Positions 17,610 to 26,273 of a stretch of DNA of 64,000 nucleotides are shown in pieces. Under the pieces are notes generated by a model, which was not told where the DNA came from, searched no databases, and saw only the letters and a list, made by a program, of their open reading frames with translations. The DNA is from Erythrobacter sp. GTDB lineage: Bacteria > Pseudomonadota > Alphaproteobacteria > Sphingomonadales > Sphingomonadaceae. Position 1 is the stretch's first letter, and every line of letters begins with the position of its first letter. The stretch is taken from contig JAACTB010000009.1 in NCBI GenBank assembly GCA_009993605.1, positions 186,001 through 250,000 of the forward strand, given 5' to 3'. The translations under genes and the position numbers were made by a program.

Positions 17610-19709
17610 ATGCGGCACACCGCCTTTCGCTCCGCCCTTCTCATGGGCTCCGCTCTCGCTGCCTCGCCCGCGTTGGCAGAAAGCGCCGAGAGCGTTGCAG
17701 CCGACGCCCAGCCTGAGCGCAGCTACCTCCCCGCCGAGATCGTCGTGAGCGGCAAGCGCGACGGCTACGGCAATGAAGACGGATCGACCGCCACCAAGAC
17801 CCCGACGCCGTTGATCGACGTGCCCCAAGGCGTCAGCTTCATCACCGAAGACCAGCTGGAGGATCAGTCGATCCGCCAGCTCAACGACGCCCTGCGCTAC
17901 GTTCCCGGCGTCAGCATGGAAAGCGGGGAAGGCCACCGCGACGAAGTGTTCATCCGCGGCCAGGAATCCACCGCCGATTTCTACATCGACGGGCTGCGCG
18001 ACGATGCGCAATATTACCGCTCGCTCTACAATATCGAGCGCGTCGAAGTGCTGAAGGGCGCCAACGCGCTGATCTTCGGTCGCGGTGCCGGCGGCGGCGC
18101 GGTCAACCGCGTGTCCAAGACCGCGATGCTCGGTCGCTCGGGTATCGGCGGACAGGCCTCGGTCGACAATTTCGGCGCCTTCGCGCTTCTCGCCGATGCG
18201 AACCAGCCGCTCGGCAACAATGTCGCGCTGCGCCTCAACGCGACATACGAGGAATTCGACAATGATCGCGATTTCTACGAAGGCCGTTTCATCGGCATCT
18301 CGCCGACGCTGACTGCCGCCCTCGGTCCGCAGACGCGCCTTTACGCGACCTACACGTATGACGACGATGCCCGCGTCACCGATCGCGGCGTCCCCTCGCT
18401 CGGCGGACGCCCGCTGACGGGCTATGATGAGACCTTCTTCGGCGATCCCGATTTCAACCGCGCCAGCGCCGAAACCCATATCGGGCGCGTGCGCCTGACC
18501 CATGAATTCGCGCCCGGCCTGTCCGCCAACGCCACCGTGCAATTCGCCGATTACGACAAGATCTACGCAAATATCGTCCCCTCCAGCACGAACGGCACCA
18601 CCGTGTCCTTCGGCGGATACGAGGATGCGACCGATCGCGAAAATCTGATCGGCCAGGCGAACCTCGTCTGGGAGACTGCGGGCGAGGGCTTCGCATCGAC
18701 CTTGCTGCTCGGAGTCGAAGCGGGAAGTCAGGATACGACGAATGCGCGCCGCAACGTGACTTTCGCGTCCGGAAACACCGCACCGCTCGCCGATGTCATC
18801 GCCCTGCCCGCCTTCTCGCTCGCCCCGGTCTCGCGCTCGCGCGACAGCAAGCTCGAAACCCTCTCAGCCTATGTGCAGGAACAGTTCGAGATCGGCGGCG
18901 TGGTCGAACTGGTCGCGGGGCTGCGCTACGATCGGTTCGATCTCGATACGCGCGATCTGATTAGCGGCGTTCCGGGCAGCCGGGTGGACGAAAAGGTCAG
19001 CCCGCGCGCGGGCCTGATCGTCAAGCCCAGCGACCGCGTCTCGGTCTATGCCAGCTATGCCGAAAGCTTCCTGCCGCAGGCCGGCGACCAATTCGTGATC
19101 CTGTCGCCCGGTGATGCGCGGTTCGACCCGGAAAAATTCACCAATTACGAGCTCGGCGTGAAGGTCGCGCCGATGAACGACCTGCTGGTTACCGCCGCGA
19201 TCTTCCGGCTCGACCGCACTAAGACCCGTGCGCCCGATCCCAGCGGCTCGGGCCTGACCGTGCTGGCGGGGGAAAGCCGGGTCGAAGGGTTCGAGCTATC
19301 CGCCGTGGGCGAGATCGCGTCCTTCTGGCAGGCCAATATCGGCTACAACTATCTCGACGGCGAATTGCGCAACACCTCCGATTTCGGAACGGCGGGCGCG
19401 CGGTTGCAGCAGCTTCCCAAGCACCAGATCGCCGCCTGGAACCGCTTCGACGTGACCGAGAGACTGGGCTTCGGCCTCGGCGTGATCCACCAGTCCGAAC
19501 AATTCGCCAGCTTCAGCAACACGGTCGTCCTGCCGAGCTACTGGCGGGTCGATGCCGCCGCCTATCTGACGCTGACCGATCGGATCGGCGTCCAGCTCAA
19601 TATCGAGAACCTGTTCGACGAGGATTATTACCCCTCCGCACACGGCAACAACAACATCCAGCCGGGCGATCCTTTCACGGCACGGATCGGCGTGCGGTTC
19701 GAGATGTAG
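17610..19709 (+). CDS. TonB-dependent siderophore receptor (catecholate, Fiu-like)
   Basis: A 699-residue outer-membrane receptor that imports ferric siderophores with energy from TonB. A signal peptide ends near ALAESAES, followed by a TonB-box-like EIVVSGKR, a plug domain (about 60-200: IDVPQGVSFITEDQL, RQLNDALRYVPGV, VEVLKGANALIFGRG) and a beta-barrel ending in RIGVRFEM with the terminal aromatic residue. The plug pattern is that of siderophore receptors, closest in feel to Fiu. No exbB/exbD/tonB gene dedicated to it is adjacent. A candidate Fur site lies upstream. Confidence 0.92.
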   Translation: MRHTAFRSALLMGSALAASPALAESAESVAADAQPERSYLPAEIVVSGKRDGYGNEDGSTATKTPTPLIDVPQGVSFITEDQLEDQSIRQLNDALRYVPGVSMESGEGHRDEVFIRGQESTADFYIDGLRDDAQYYRSLYNIERVEVLKGANALIFGRGAGGGAVNRVSKTAMLGRSGIGGQASVDNFGAFALLADANQPLGNNVALRLNATYEEFDNDRDFYEGRFIGISPTLTAALGPQTRLYATYTYDDDARVTDRGVPSLGGRPLTGYDETFFGDPDFNRASAETHIGRVRLTHEFAPGLSANATVQFADYDKIYANIVPSSTNGTTVSFGGYEDATDRENLIGQANLVWETAGEGFASTLLLGVEAGSQDTTNARRNVTFASGNTAPLADVIALPAFSLAPVSRSRDSKLETLSAYVQEQFEIGGVVELVAGLRYDRFDLDTRDLISGVPGSRVDEKVSPRAGLIVKPSDRVSVYASYAESFLPQAGDQFVILSPGDARFDPEKFTNYELGVKVAPMNDLLVTAAIFRLDRTKTRAPDPSGSGLTVLAGESRVEGFELSAVGEIASFWQANIGYNYLDGELRNTSDFGTAGARLQQLPKHQIAAWNRFDVTERLGFGLGVIHQSEQFASFSNTVVLPSYWRVDAAAYLTLTDRIGVQLNIENLFDEDYYPSAHGNNNIQPGDPFTARIGVRFEM

Positions 19710-19724
19710 TCTAGGGGTCTCGCG

Positions 19725-20258
19725 CTACCGCTCGGGCGGCGTCAGCGCGGGTTCCTCGCGCGCCGCGTCCGCAGCGTCGATACCCGGAGGGGGCGCGGCG
19801 GTCACGCGCTCCTGACGGCGCGCCACTCGTCCGGCCCGCTCCACCGCGCGGATCAGGCGCGGATAGACGCCGCAGCGGCAGATATTGGGGATGGCGGCCC
19901 TGATCGCCGCTTCGTCTGGCGCCGGATTGTCGGCGAGAAGCGCGGCGGCGGCCATCACGATTCCCGGCGTGCAGAAGCCGCACTGGATCGCCTGTTCGGC
20001 CACCATCGCCTGCTGGACGGGATGCGAGCGATCGCGCGACAGCCCTTCGATCGTGGTGACGAAGCGCCCTTCCGCCTCGGCGATCGTGATCAGGCAGGCG
20101 CGCAGAGCCTCGCCATCGACATGCACCATGCAGGCCCCGCAGTCGCCATTGCCGCAGCCATATTTCGTGCCCGTCAGGTTCGACGCATCGCGCAGCGCCC
20201 ACAACAGGGGCGTATCCGCATCCATCAGATATTCGACCGGTCGGCCGTTCACCGTCAT
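19725..20258 (-). CDS. Orphan (2Fe-2S) subunit of a xanthine oxidase-type molybdenum hydroxylase (IorA-like)
   Basis: A 177-residue protein with both iron-sulfur motifs of the family: the plant ferredoxin-type cluster Cys35, Cys40, Cys43, Cys55 (GCGNGDCGACMV...AC) and the second cluster Cys93, Cys96, Cys127, Cys129 (QCGFCTPG...NICRCG). In isoquinoline 1-oxidoreductase-type enzymes it passes electrons from a molybdopterin large subunit. No large subunit lies next to it in this window. The C-terminus has an extra Pro/Ala-rich tail of about 30 residues. A GTG three codons upstream is an alternative start. Confidence 0.88.
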   Translation of the reverse strand: MTVNGRPVEYLMDADTPLLWALRDASNLTGTKYGCGNGDCGACMVHVDGEALRACLITIAEAEGRFVTTIEGLSRDRSHPVQQAMVAEQAIQCGFCTPGIVMAAAALLADNPAPDEAAIRAAIPNICRCGVYPRLIRAVERAGRVARRQERVTAAPPPGIDAADAAREEPALTPPER

Positions 20259-20370
20259 TCGCGACACGCCGCGCTCCCATTCTCGAGATCGGTGCTGCTT
20301 TCGCACGGCGCGCGCCCCTCGGGCAAGATCGCCGCTTCCCTATCTCTATCGCCCCGGCTAGGCGCCCAGC

Positions 20371-21744
20371 ATGAGCGATACGGCCCAAGACACGCGCGGC
20401 AAGCTGACGCGCGGCAGCATTCGGGGCCATCTCGTGACGCAGACCGCTCCGATGATCATCGGGGTCGCGGCGATCATGTCGATCGGGCTGGTCGACGCCT
20501 ATTTCATCGGCCAATTGGGCCGGACCGAACTGGCGGCGATTTCCTTCATCTTTCCCATCAGCGTCGCGCTGACCAGCATGGGCGTGGGGGTGATGGTGGG
20601 CATCAATTCGGTGGTCGCGCGCGCTCTGGGCGAAGGGGATTGGGACAAGGCGGCACGGCGGGCCAATTTCGGCATGGTGTTCGCCGTATCTGTGGGCGTG
20701 ATCCTGGGTCTGACGCTGTTCGCCCTGCTCGATCCGCTGTTCGCGCTGATGAACGCCGACGCAGCGACTCTCCCGTTTATCCGCGCCTATATGCAGCCCT
20801 TCGCCCTGGGCTTTCCGCTGTTGATGGCGATCATGGGGATCAACGGCACGCTGCGCGGCCAGGGCGAGGCGCGCAAGACCAGCTATATCTCGATCTGCTA
20901 TGCGGCGGCGAACTGGGTGCTCGACCCGATCCTGATTACCGGGGCTTTCGGTATCGAGGGGCTCGGCATCGTCGGCGCGACCTATGCCACGCTCACCGGC
21001 TGGGCCATCGCGATCGTGCTCGGCCTCTATCTGATCCGCAAGACCGACCTGCCCTTCAACCCCGCGCTCATCCGCGAAGGCCGTATCGGCGCACCCCTCG
21101 GCGCGATCGCGCGCGTCGCGGCGCCCGCGGCGTTCTCCAATTCGATCAATCCCATCGGCCTGTCAGTGCTCACGGCGCTCGTCGCGATCGAGGGGCAGGC
21201 GGCGGTCGCCGGTTTCGGCGCGGCGGGACGCTTGCAGAGCTTCGCCACCGTCCCCCTCCTCGCTTTGTCGGGATCGATCGGCGCGATCGTGGGCCAGAAT
21301 TGGGGCGCATCGCAATACGAACGCGCGCGCCGCGCGGTCCGCTGGGCGTTCGGATTCTGCGTCGTCTACGGGCTCCTTATCGCGCTGGTCCTGTTCGGAT
21401 TCGGCGAACGCTTCGCCAGCCTGTTCAGCGACGATCCGGCTGTCGTCGCCCAGTTCGACGCGTATCTCAGGATCGCGGTATGGGGCTATGCCGGGTTCGG
21501 CCTGCTGATAACCGCCAACGGCGTCCTCAACGCGGTCGACAAGGCCAGCCTGGCTCTGCTCCAGAGCTTCGCGCGGGTCTTCCTCGTAATGATGCCCTTC
21601 GCCTGGCTGCTGCGCGGGTCGTGGGGCGCGGACGCGATCTATGCGGCCGAACTGGTCGCCAATCTGGCCGGCGGAGCGCTGGGCGCCTACATCGTCTGGC
21701 GCGTGCTGCGCGACAAGGGCGACAGCAGCGCCAAAGCGGAATGA
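20371..21744 (+). CDS. MATE-family efflux transporter
   Basis: A 457-residue protein with twelve membrane segments in two MatE halves. Segments such as TQTAPMIIGVAAIMSIGLVD, NGTLRGQGEARKTS and, in the second half, SGSIGAIVGQNWGA fit Na+- or H+-coupled multidrug exporters. Length is normal for the family. It is divergent from the 2Fe-2S gene. The substrate is not predictable. Confidence 0.92.
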   Translation: MSDTAQDTRGKLTRGSIRGHLVTQTAPMIIGVAAIMSIGLVDAYFIGQLGRTELAAISFIFPISVALTSMGVGVMVGINSVVARALGEGDWDKAARRANFGMVFAVSVGVILGLTLFALLDPLFALMNADAATLPFIRAYMQPFALGFPLLMAIMGINGTLRGQGEARKTSYISICYAAANWVLDPILITGAFGIEGLGIVGATYATLTGWAIAIVLGLYLIRKTDLPFNPALIREGRIGAPLGAIARVAAPAAFSNSINPIGLSVLTALVAIEGQAAVAGFGAAGRLQSFATVPLLALSGSIGAIVGQNWGASQYERARRAVRWAFGFCVVYGLLIALVLFGFGERFASLFSDDPAVVAQFDAYLRIAVWGYAGFGLLITANGVLNAVDKASLALLQSFARVFLVMMPFAWLLRGSWGADAIYAAELVANLAGGALGAYIVWRVLRDKGDSSAKAE

Positions 21745-21760
21745 GCGCCCTTACGCTTCG

Positions 21761-21768
21761 TTAACCAT
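21761..21768. promoter_or_regulatory. CtrA half-site-like motif upstream of cheA
   Basis: The octamer TTAACCAT, known as a CtrA half-site motif in Caulobacter, lies 45 bp before the cheA start in the 68-bp gap after the MATE gene. A related TTAACCAC occurs at 30743-30750 before the second chemoreceptor. An eight-base match can occur by chance. Confidence 0.3.
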
Positions 21769-21812
21769 CGACAGGCATAGAGGCAGCCCTACCAAGAGGG
21801 GCTTGCTGCGCA

Positions 21813-24212
21813 ATGGACGATCTTCTGGCGGACTTCGTCGCCGAAACCCGCGAAATGCTGGAAGCGAGCGGCGGCGAAATCGTCGCTTGGGAGGCCGACC
21901 CTTCCGACCGCGCGCGTCTCGATTCCATCTTCCGCTTCGTCCATACGGTGAAGGGCAATTGCGGGTTCTTCGATTTTCCGCGCCTCGAACGGCTGAGCCA
22001 TGCGGCCGAAGATGCCCTTGCAGAAGTGCGCGCAGGGCGTCGCCAGCCCGACAGCGCGCTCGTATCCGCCGTGCTCGCCATCATCGACCGGATCGGCGAG
22101 ATGACCGATGCGATCGAAGCGGGCGGCGAGTTTCCCGAAGGCGGCGATAATGCGCTGATCGCGGCACTCGAAGAAGGCGAACCGGAGCAGGAAGGACAGC
22201 TTCTCGCCAGCGAAGCCCCCGCGAGCGAAGCTGCTGGGGACGCCGCCAAAGGCCGCCCCACCCCGCAGCCCACGCAGGCCATTCAGCGCTCGATCCGGCT
22301 CCCGGTCGATCTTCTCGACGAGGTCATGAAGGGCGTCTCCGACCTGGTCCTCGCCCGCAACGACCTTGCAAGGCGGCTGCGCGAGGGGGGCAATCAGCCC
22401 ACGCTCGACGGGCCGTTCGAAAGGCTCTCCACCATCCTCAGCGGTGTGCGCGATTCCACCACGCGGATGCGGATGCAGCGCCTCGAACATCTGTTCGGCT
22501 CCTTCCCCCGCCTGGTGCGCGACCTCTCCAACGATCTCGGCAAGCAGGTCATGGTCGATTTCGAAGGCGGCGATGTCGAACTCGACCGCGAAATGGTCGA
22601 AATGGTGCGCGATCCGCTGACGCATATCGTGCGCAATGCCATCGATCACGGGATCGAAAAGCCGGTCGATCGCCTGATGGCGGGCAAGCGCGAAATCGGG
22701 CTGCTGCGCTTCGCGGCGCGCCAGTCCGGCAATCAGATCTCGCTCGTCATTTCGGACGACGGCAACGGAATCGATACCGATCGCCTCGCCGCGAAGGCGG
22801 TGGAAGCGGGCCTGCGCACGCCGCAGGAGATCGCGGCGATGGACGAGCGCGCCAAGCTCGATCTCATTTTCGAGCCCGGCCTGTCGACCGCCGATCAGGT
22901 CAGCGCGGTTTCGGGTCGCGGCGTGGGCATGGACGTGGTGCGCGCGAACATCCTGAAGATCGGCGGATCGATCGAGGTCGCCAGCACGCCCAAGGATGGC
23001 ACGTCCTTCTATCTCAGACTGCCGCTGACCCTGTCCATGATGTCCGCCCTCACGGTCGAGACGAGAGGCCAGATCTTCGCCTTACCCCGCTCCTTCGCCG
23101 ACGAGATCGCGTTCGCTCGCACGCATATGGAGGAATTGGCGCGGGCCGGCGAAAGCCAGATGTTCACGTATCGCGGTCGCCGTATTCCCTGCATCGCGCT
23201 CGAAGAGGTCCTGTTCGGCGCGTCGGCAGTGCCTCTCGACTGGAGCCGCAAGAAACTGCTCGTGATTCGCCTCGCCACCGGCGAACTGTTCGCGCTCGGC
23301 GTCGACCAGGTGCTCGATCACGAGGATGTGGTGGTCAAGCCGATCGCGCCCGCCATCGTGGCGACGGGGCTCTATGCCGGAACCACCCTTTTGGATGACG
23401 GACGGCCGATGATGCTGCTCGACATGCCGAGCATCGCCGCCAAATTCGGTTTGGTCACAAAAAGCCGCAGCCGCTCCGACCGCGAGCAGAACGACGGTGC
23501 CGAAACGAACGGCGCTGCGTCTCAAGCGACCATCACCGCCATGCTCTATCGCGGCCTCGACGGGCGCCGCCGGGCCGTGCGGCTCGGCCTGGTGCGTCGC
23601 ATCGAGACCATCGAGCGCAGCGCCATCGATATCGAAGGCGATCGCGCGCAAATCGTGATCGACGAACGGCTGATTACGCTCATCGGGCACGAAGGCAGCA
23701 CTCTTCCCGAAGGCAATTGCCGCCTGCTCCGCCTGTCGGACGGCGCCAGCGAGCTGGCGCTGATCGTCAGCGAAGTCCTCGATGCGATCGACCTGCCGCA
23801 AAACCTGCGCGCGCCGGAAGCGAACAGCGAATATGAGGGGATCGCGCTGGTTGAAGGCCATCCCATCCCGCTGATCGACGGGCACACGCTTTTCGCGCGG
23901 CACGACCGGCCCGTTACGGAGACCGTCAGCCCGACCTGCCGCCTGCCCGAAGACAGCGAATGGGCGCGCAAGATCCTGGAGCCGCTGGTGATCGCGGCAG
24001 GCTATACCGTCCTGCGCGACGAGGCGGACGATGGCGATTTGCGCATCGTGATCGACGGCGATGCGGTGCCTTCGAGCGAGACGAAAACCCCGCTTCTTCA
24101 CCTGCGCAGCGATCGCGACCCCAGAGGCGCTTCGGACGCATCCATCTACCGCTACGATCGCGAGGCCCTGATGGCCGCGCTCGCCAGACTGCGCCGGGAG
24201 AATGCCGCATGA
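21813..24212 (+). CDS. cheA: Chemotaxis histidine kinase CheA with two CheW-like domains and a receiver-like tail
   Basis: CheA autophosphorylates when receptors are active and passes phosphate to CheY and CheB. The 799 residues hold an HPt domain (about 1-110, phosphorylated His44 in FVHTVKGNCGF), a dimerisation helix pair (about 160-250), an ATPase domain (about 255-400; VRNAIDHG, DDGNGID, GRGVGMDVV), a first CheW-like P5 domain (about 405-550), a second CheW-like module (about 570-700) and a C-terminal receiver-like segment (about 711-799) that seems to lack a standard phosphorylation site. No P2 domain is obvious between HPt and the dimerisation helices. The stop overlaps the cheW start. 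Confidence 0.92.
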   Translation: MDDLLADFVAETREMLEASGGEIVAWEADPSDRARLDSIFRFVHTVKGNCGFFDFPRLERLSHAAEDALAEVRAGRRQPDSALVSAVLAIIDRIGEMTDAIEAGGEFPEGGDNALIAALEEGEPEQEGQLLASEAPASEAAGDAAKGRPTPQPTQAIQRSIRLPVDLLDEVMKGVSDLVLARNDLARRLREGGNQPTLDGPFERLSTILSGVRDSTTRMRMQRLEHLFGSFPRLVRDLSNDLGKQVMVDFEGGDVELDREMVEMVRDPLTHIVRNAIDHGIEKPVDRLMAGKREIGLLRFAARQSGNQISLVISDDGNGIDTDRLAAKAVEAGLRTPQEIAAMDERAKLDLIFEPGLSTADQVSAVSGRGVGMDVVRANILKIGGSIEVASTPKDGTSFYLRLPLTLSMMSALTVETRGQIFALPRSFADEIAFARTHMEELARAGESQMFTYRGRRIPCIALEEVLFGASAVPLDWSRKKLLVIRLATGELFALGVDQVLDHEDVVVKPIAPAIVATGLYAGTTLLDDGRPMMLLDMPSIAAKFGLVTKSRSRSDREQNDGAETNGAASQATITAMLYRGLDGRRRAVRLGLVRRIETIERSAIDIEGDRAQIVIDERLITLIGHEGSTLPEGNCRLLRLSDGASELALIVSEVLDAIDLPQNLRAPEANSEYEGIALVEGHPIPLIDGHTLFARHDRPVTETVSPTCRLPEDSEWARKILEPLVIAAGYTVLRDEADDGDLRIVIDGDAVPSSETKTPLLHLRSDRDPRGASDASIYRYDREALMAALARLRRENAA

Positions 24213-24643
24213 CAAGCCTGATGCTCCTGTGCACCATAGCGGGCCGCCAGGCTGCGATCCCCGCCCATGCGATCCGATCCGTCATCGAAATCGACGCCGT
24301 CGAGCCGATCCCCGGTACACCGCCCTGGATCGTCGGCCTGACCGCCCTTCGCAGCCAGGCGCTGACCGTAGTCGATTGCCGCGTAGCGCTGGGCTTCGAA
24401 AGCGCGGGCGATCCGGTCGGCAGCCGCGCCGCCGTCATCGCGCTGGACGGGCATCTCTATGCCCTGGTGGTCGACGATGCCTCCGATGTCGAAGAGATCG
24501 AAGGCGACATTCAGCAGCTGCGCGGAGGATTCGGCAGACAATGGGCCGATGCCGCCCTCGGGATGGTGGAAACGCCGCGAGGCCCCGCCATCATCCTCGA
24601 CGTCCCGGCCCTGCTCGGCCTCGACCAATCCGAGGCGGCTTAA
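24209..24643 (+). CDS. cheW: Chemotaxis adaptor protein CheW
   Basis: A 144-residue scaffold that links chemoreceptors to CheA at the cell pole. It shows the CheW fold pattern: AIPAHAIRSVIEIDAVEPIPGTPPWIVGLTALRSQALTVVD split over two beta-barrel halves, then AVIALDGHLYALVVDDASDV and a final VPALL. The start ATG overlaps the cheA stop (ATGA). Confidence 0.9.
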   Translation: MTSLMLLCTIAGRQAAIPAHAIRSVIEIDAVEPIPGTPPWIVGLTALRSQALTVVDCRVALGFESAGDPVGSRAAVIALDGHLYALVVDDASDVEEIEGDIQQLRGGFGRQWADAALGMVETPRGPAIILDVPALLGLDQSEAA

Positions 24644-24673
24644 GGCAATGCTTACGCTTCGGCGATAGGAACG

Positions 24674-24733
24674 ATGGAAATGACACTGAAATCAGATGGC
24701 AAAACCATGCAAAATCAAGGGCGCCTGAAATGA
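24674..24733 (+). CDS. Possible 19-codon leader peptide coupled to cheY
   Basis: A 19-codon open frame (MEMTLKSDGKTMQNQGRLK) lies in the cheW-cheY gap. It has AGGAACG directly before its ATG and ends with TGA overlapping the cheY ATG. That layout is typical of translational coupling. The peptide has no known relatives, and the frame may simply be chance sequence with a good ribosome site. Confidence 0.3.
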   Translation: MEMTLKSDGKTMQNQGRLK

Positions 24734-25095
24734 GAACCTGTCTGGTCGTCGACGATTCGCGCGTAATCCGCAAAGTCTCGCGACACATCCTCGAATCGCT
24801 CGATTTCACGGTCGAAGAGGCGGAAAACGGCCAGCTCGGCCTGGAGAAATGCATCGAGGCGATGCCCGATGTCATCCTGCTCGACTGGAACATGCCGGTG
24901 ATGACGGGCATCGAATTCATCGTCCAGCTGCGCCAGGTGCCGGGAGGCGACAAGCCCAAGGTCGTGTTCTGCACGACCGAGAACGACGTCGCGCATATCC
25001 GCGAGGCGATCAGTGCCGGGGCGGACGAATATGTGATGAAGCCGTTCGACCACGAGACGTTGCAGATCAAGCTCCAGCTCGTCGGCATGGCCTGA
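24730..25095 (+). CDS. cheY: Chemotaxis response regulator CheY
   Basis: A 121-residue single receiver domain that, when phosphorylated by CheA, acts on the flagellar switch. All key residues are present: Asp8/Asp9 (VVDDSR), phospho-acceptor Asp52 (ILLDWNMP), Thr82 (FCTTEN) and Lys104 (YVMKPF). It is the only cheY in the window; no cheZ is seen. The FliM in this window lacks the usual CheY-binding N-terminus, so the site on the motor needs another explanation. Confidence 0.93.
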   Translation: MRTCLVVDDSRVIRKVSRHILESLDFTVEEAENGQLGLEKCIEAMPDVILLDWNMPVMTGIEFIVQLRQVPGGDKPKVVFCTTENDVAHIREAISAGADEYVMKPFDHETLQIKLQLVGMA

Positions 25096-25117
25096 ACGTT
25101 CGCGCAAAGGATACGAG

Positions 25118-26272
25118 ATGGCCGCCATCCTGCCCTCCAATACTCCCGCCTTCTCTCGCCCCGCCCGCGCGCCCAAGCGCGTGAACGGGGATACCGTGCG
25201 CGTGATGCTGGTCGACGATTCGCTGACGGTTCGCACCGTCTTTTCGCGCATGATCGACAAGGAGGACGATCTGGCAGTCGTCGCCGAGGCGGGCACGGCG
25301 GAAAAGGCGCTGTTCGCGCTCAGGACCACGCAGGTCGACGTCATCCTTCTCGATCTGGAAATGCCCGGCATGGGCGGCCTCGAGGCGCTGCCGAAGCTGC
25401 TCGAGGCGGCGAGCCCGGCTCAAGTGCTCGTCGTGTCCTCGCTGACCGAAGACGGTGCCGAACACACGCTGACCGCGCTTTCGATCGGCGCGGCGGACAC
25501 CATGCTCAAACCGCGGCCCGGCGGCTTCAACGATGCCTATCGCGATGCGCTGCTGACGAAGATCAGGGCGCTTGGCGGCCGCGATGTCCATGCCGAAGAG
25601 CATAGCCTCCATAACGAGGCGCGCGCCGGATCCGAAGCGAAGCCCGCCGCGCCCCGCGAAACGCTCGCACCGCAGATCGTGGCGATCGGCGCGTCGACGG
25701 GCGGCATCCACGCTCTCAACCTCTTCCTGCGCCAATTGCCCCATGATTTCGACCTGCCGATCCTGATCACACAGCACCTTCCCGAAAGCTTCGTGCCGGT
25801 CTTCGCACGCCAGATGGAACTGGCTGCCGGACGCGAGGCGGTGCTGGCCGAAGAGGGCACCTCCATCCGCCGCAACAGGATCGTGATTGCGCCCGGAACG
25901 GCGCACATGATCGTCAAACGGATCGGACCTGCCTCGGCCGCAGGGAGCGGTGTGGTGACCGGCCTTGCGCGCCATCGTACCGCGAATGGCTGCCTGCCCT
26001 CTGTCGATCCGATGTTCGAGAGCGTCGCGGAGGTCTATGGGGGCCATGCCGCCGCCGTCCTCCTGTCCGGCATGGGCCGCGACGGTACCAGCGGCGCCGA
26101 GGCGATCGCCCGGGCCGGAGGCAGCCTCTACGCGCAGGACGAGGAAAGCTGCGCGGTCTGGGGTATGCCCCGTGCCATCAGCGAAGCGGGCCTGGCACGC
26201 GCGGTCGCCACGCCCGTGGGGCTAGCCGATGCCATCGCCCAATCGGTCCGGGCCCCTGCCGAACAGAGCTGA
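25118..26272 (+). CDS. cheB: Chemotaxis protein-glutamate methylesterase CheB
   Basis: A 384-residue adaptation enzyme that demethylates receptors when phosphorylated. The receiver domain covers about residues 25-150 (Asp33/34, phospho-acceptor Asp79 in ILLDLEMP) and the esterase about 185-375, with catalytic Ser193 (GASTGG), His220 (TQHLP) and Asp322 (GMGRDG). The linker between is rich in Ala/Glu. It lies 22 bp after cheY and almost touches cheR. Confidence 0.94.
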   Translation: MAAILPSNTPAFSRPARAPKRVNGDTVRVMLVDDSLTVRTVFSRMIDKEDDLAVVAEAGTAEKALFALRTTQVDVILLDLEMPGMGGLEALPKLLEAASPAQVLVVSSLTEDGAEHTLTALSIGAADTMLKPRPGGFNDAYRDALLTKIRALGGRDVHAEEHSLHNEARAGSEAKPAAPRETLAPQIVAIGASTGGIHALNLFLRQLPHDFDLPILITQHLPESFVPVFARQMELAAGREAVLAEEGTSIRRNRIVIAPGTAHMIVKRIGPASAAGSGVVTGLARHRTANGCLPSVDPMFESVAEVYGGHAAAVLLSGMGRDGTSGAEAIARAGGSLYAQDEESCAVWGMPRAISEAGLARAVATPVGLADAIAQSVRAPAEQS

Positions 26273-26273
26273 C

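Noticed and set aside
21751-24661. Ten-base match TTACGCTTCG before cheA and between cheW and cheY
   Set aside because: A ten-base match within 64 kb is not significant by itself and the flanks differ.
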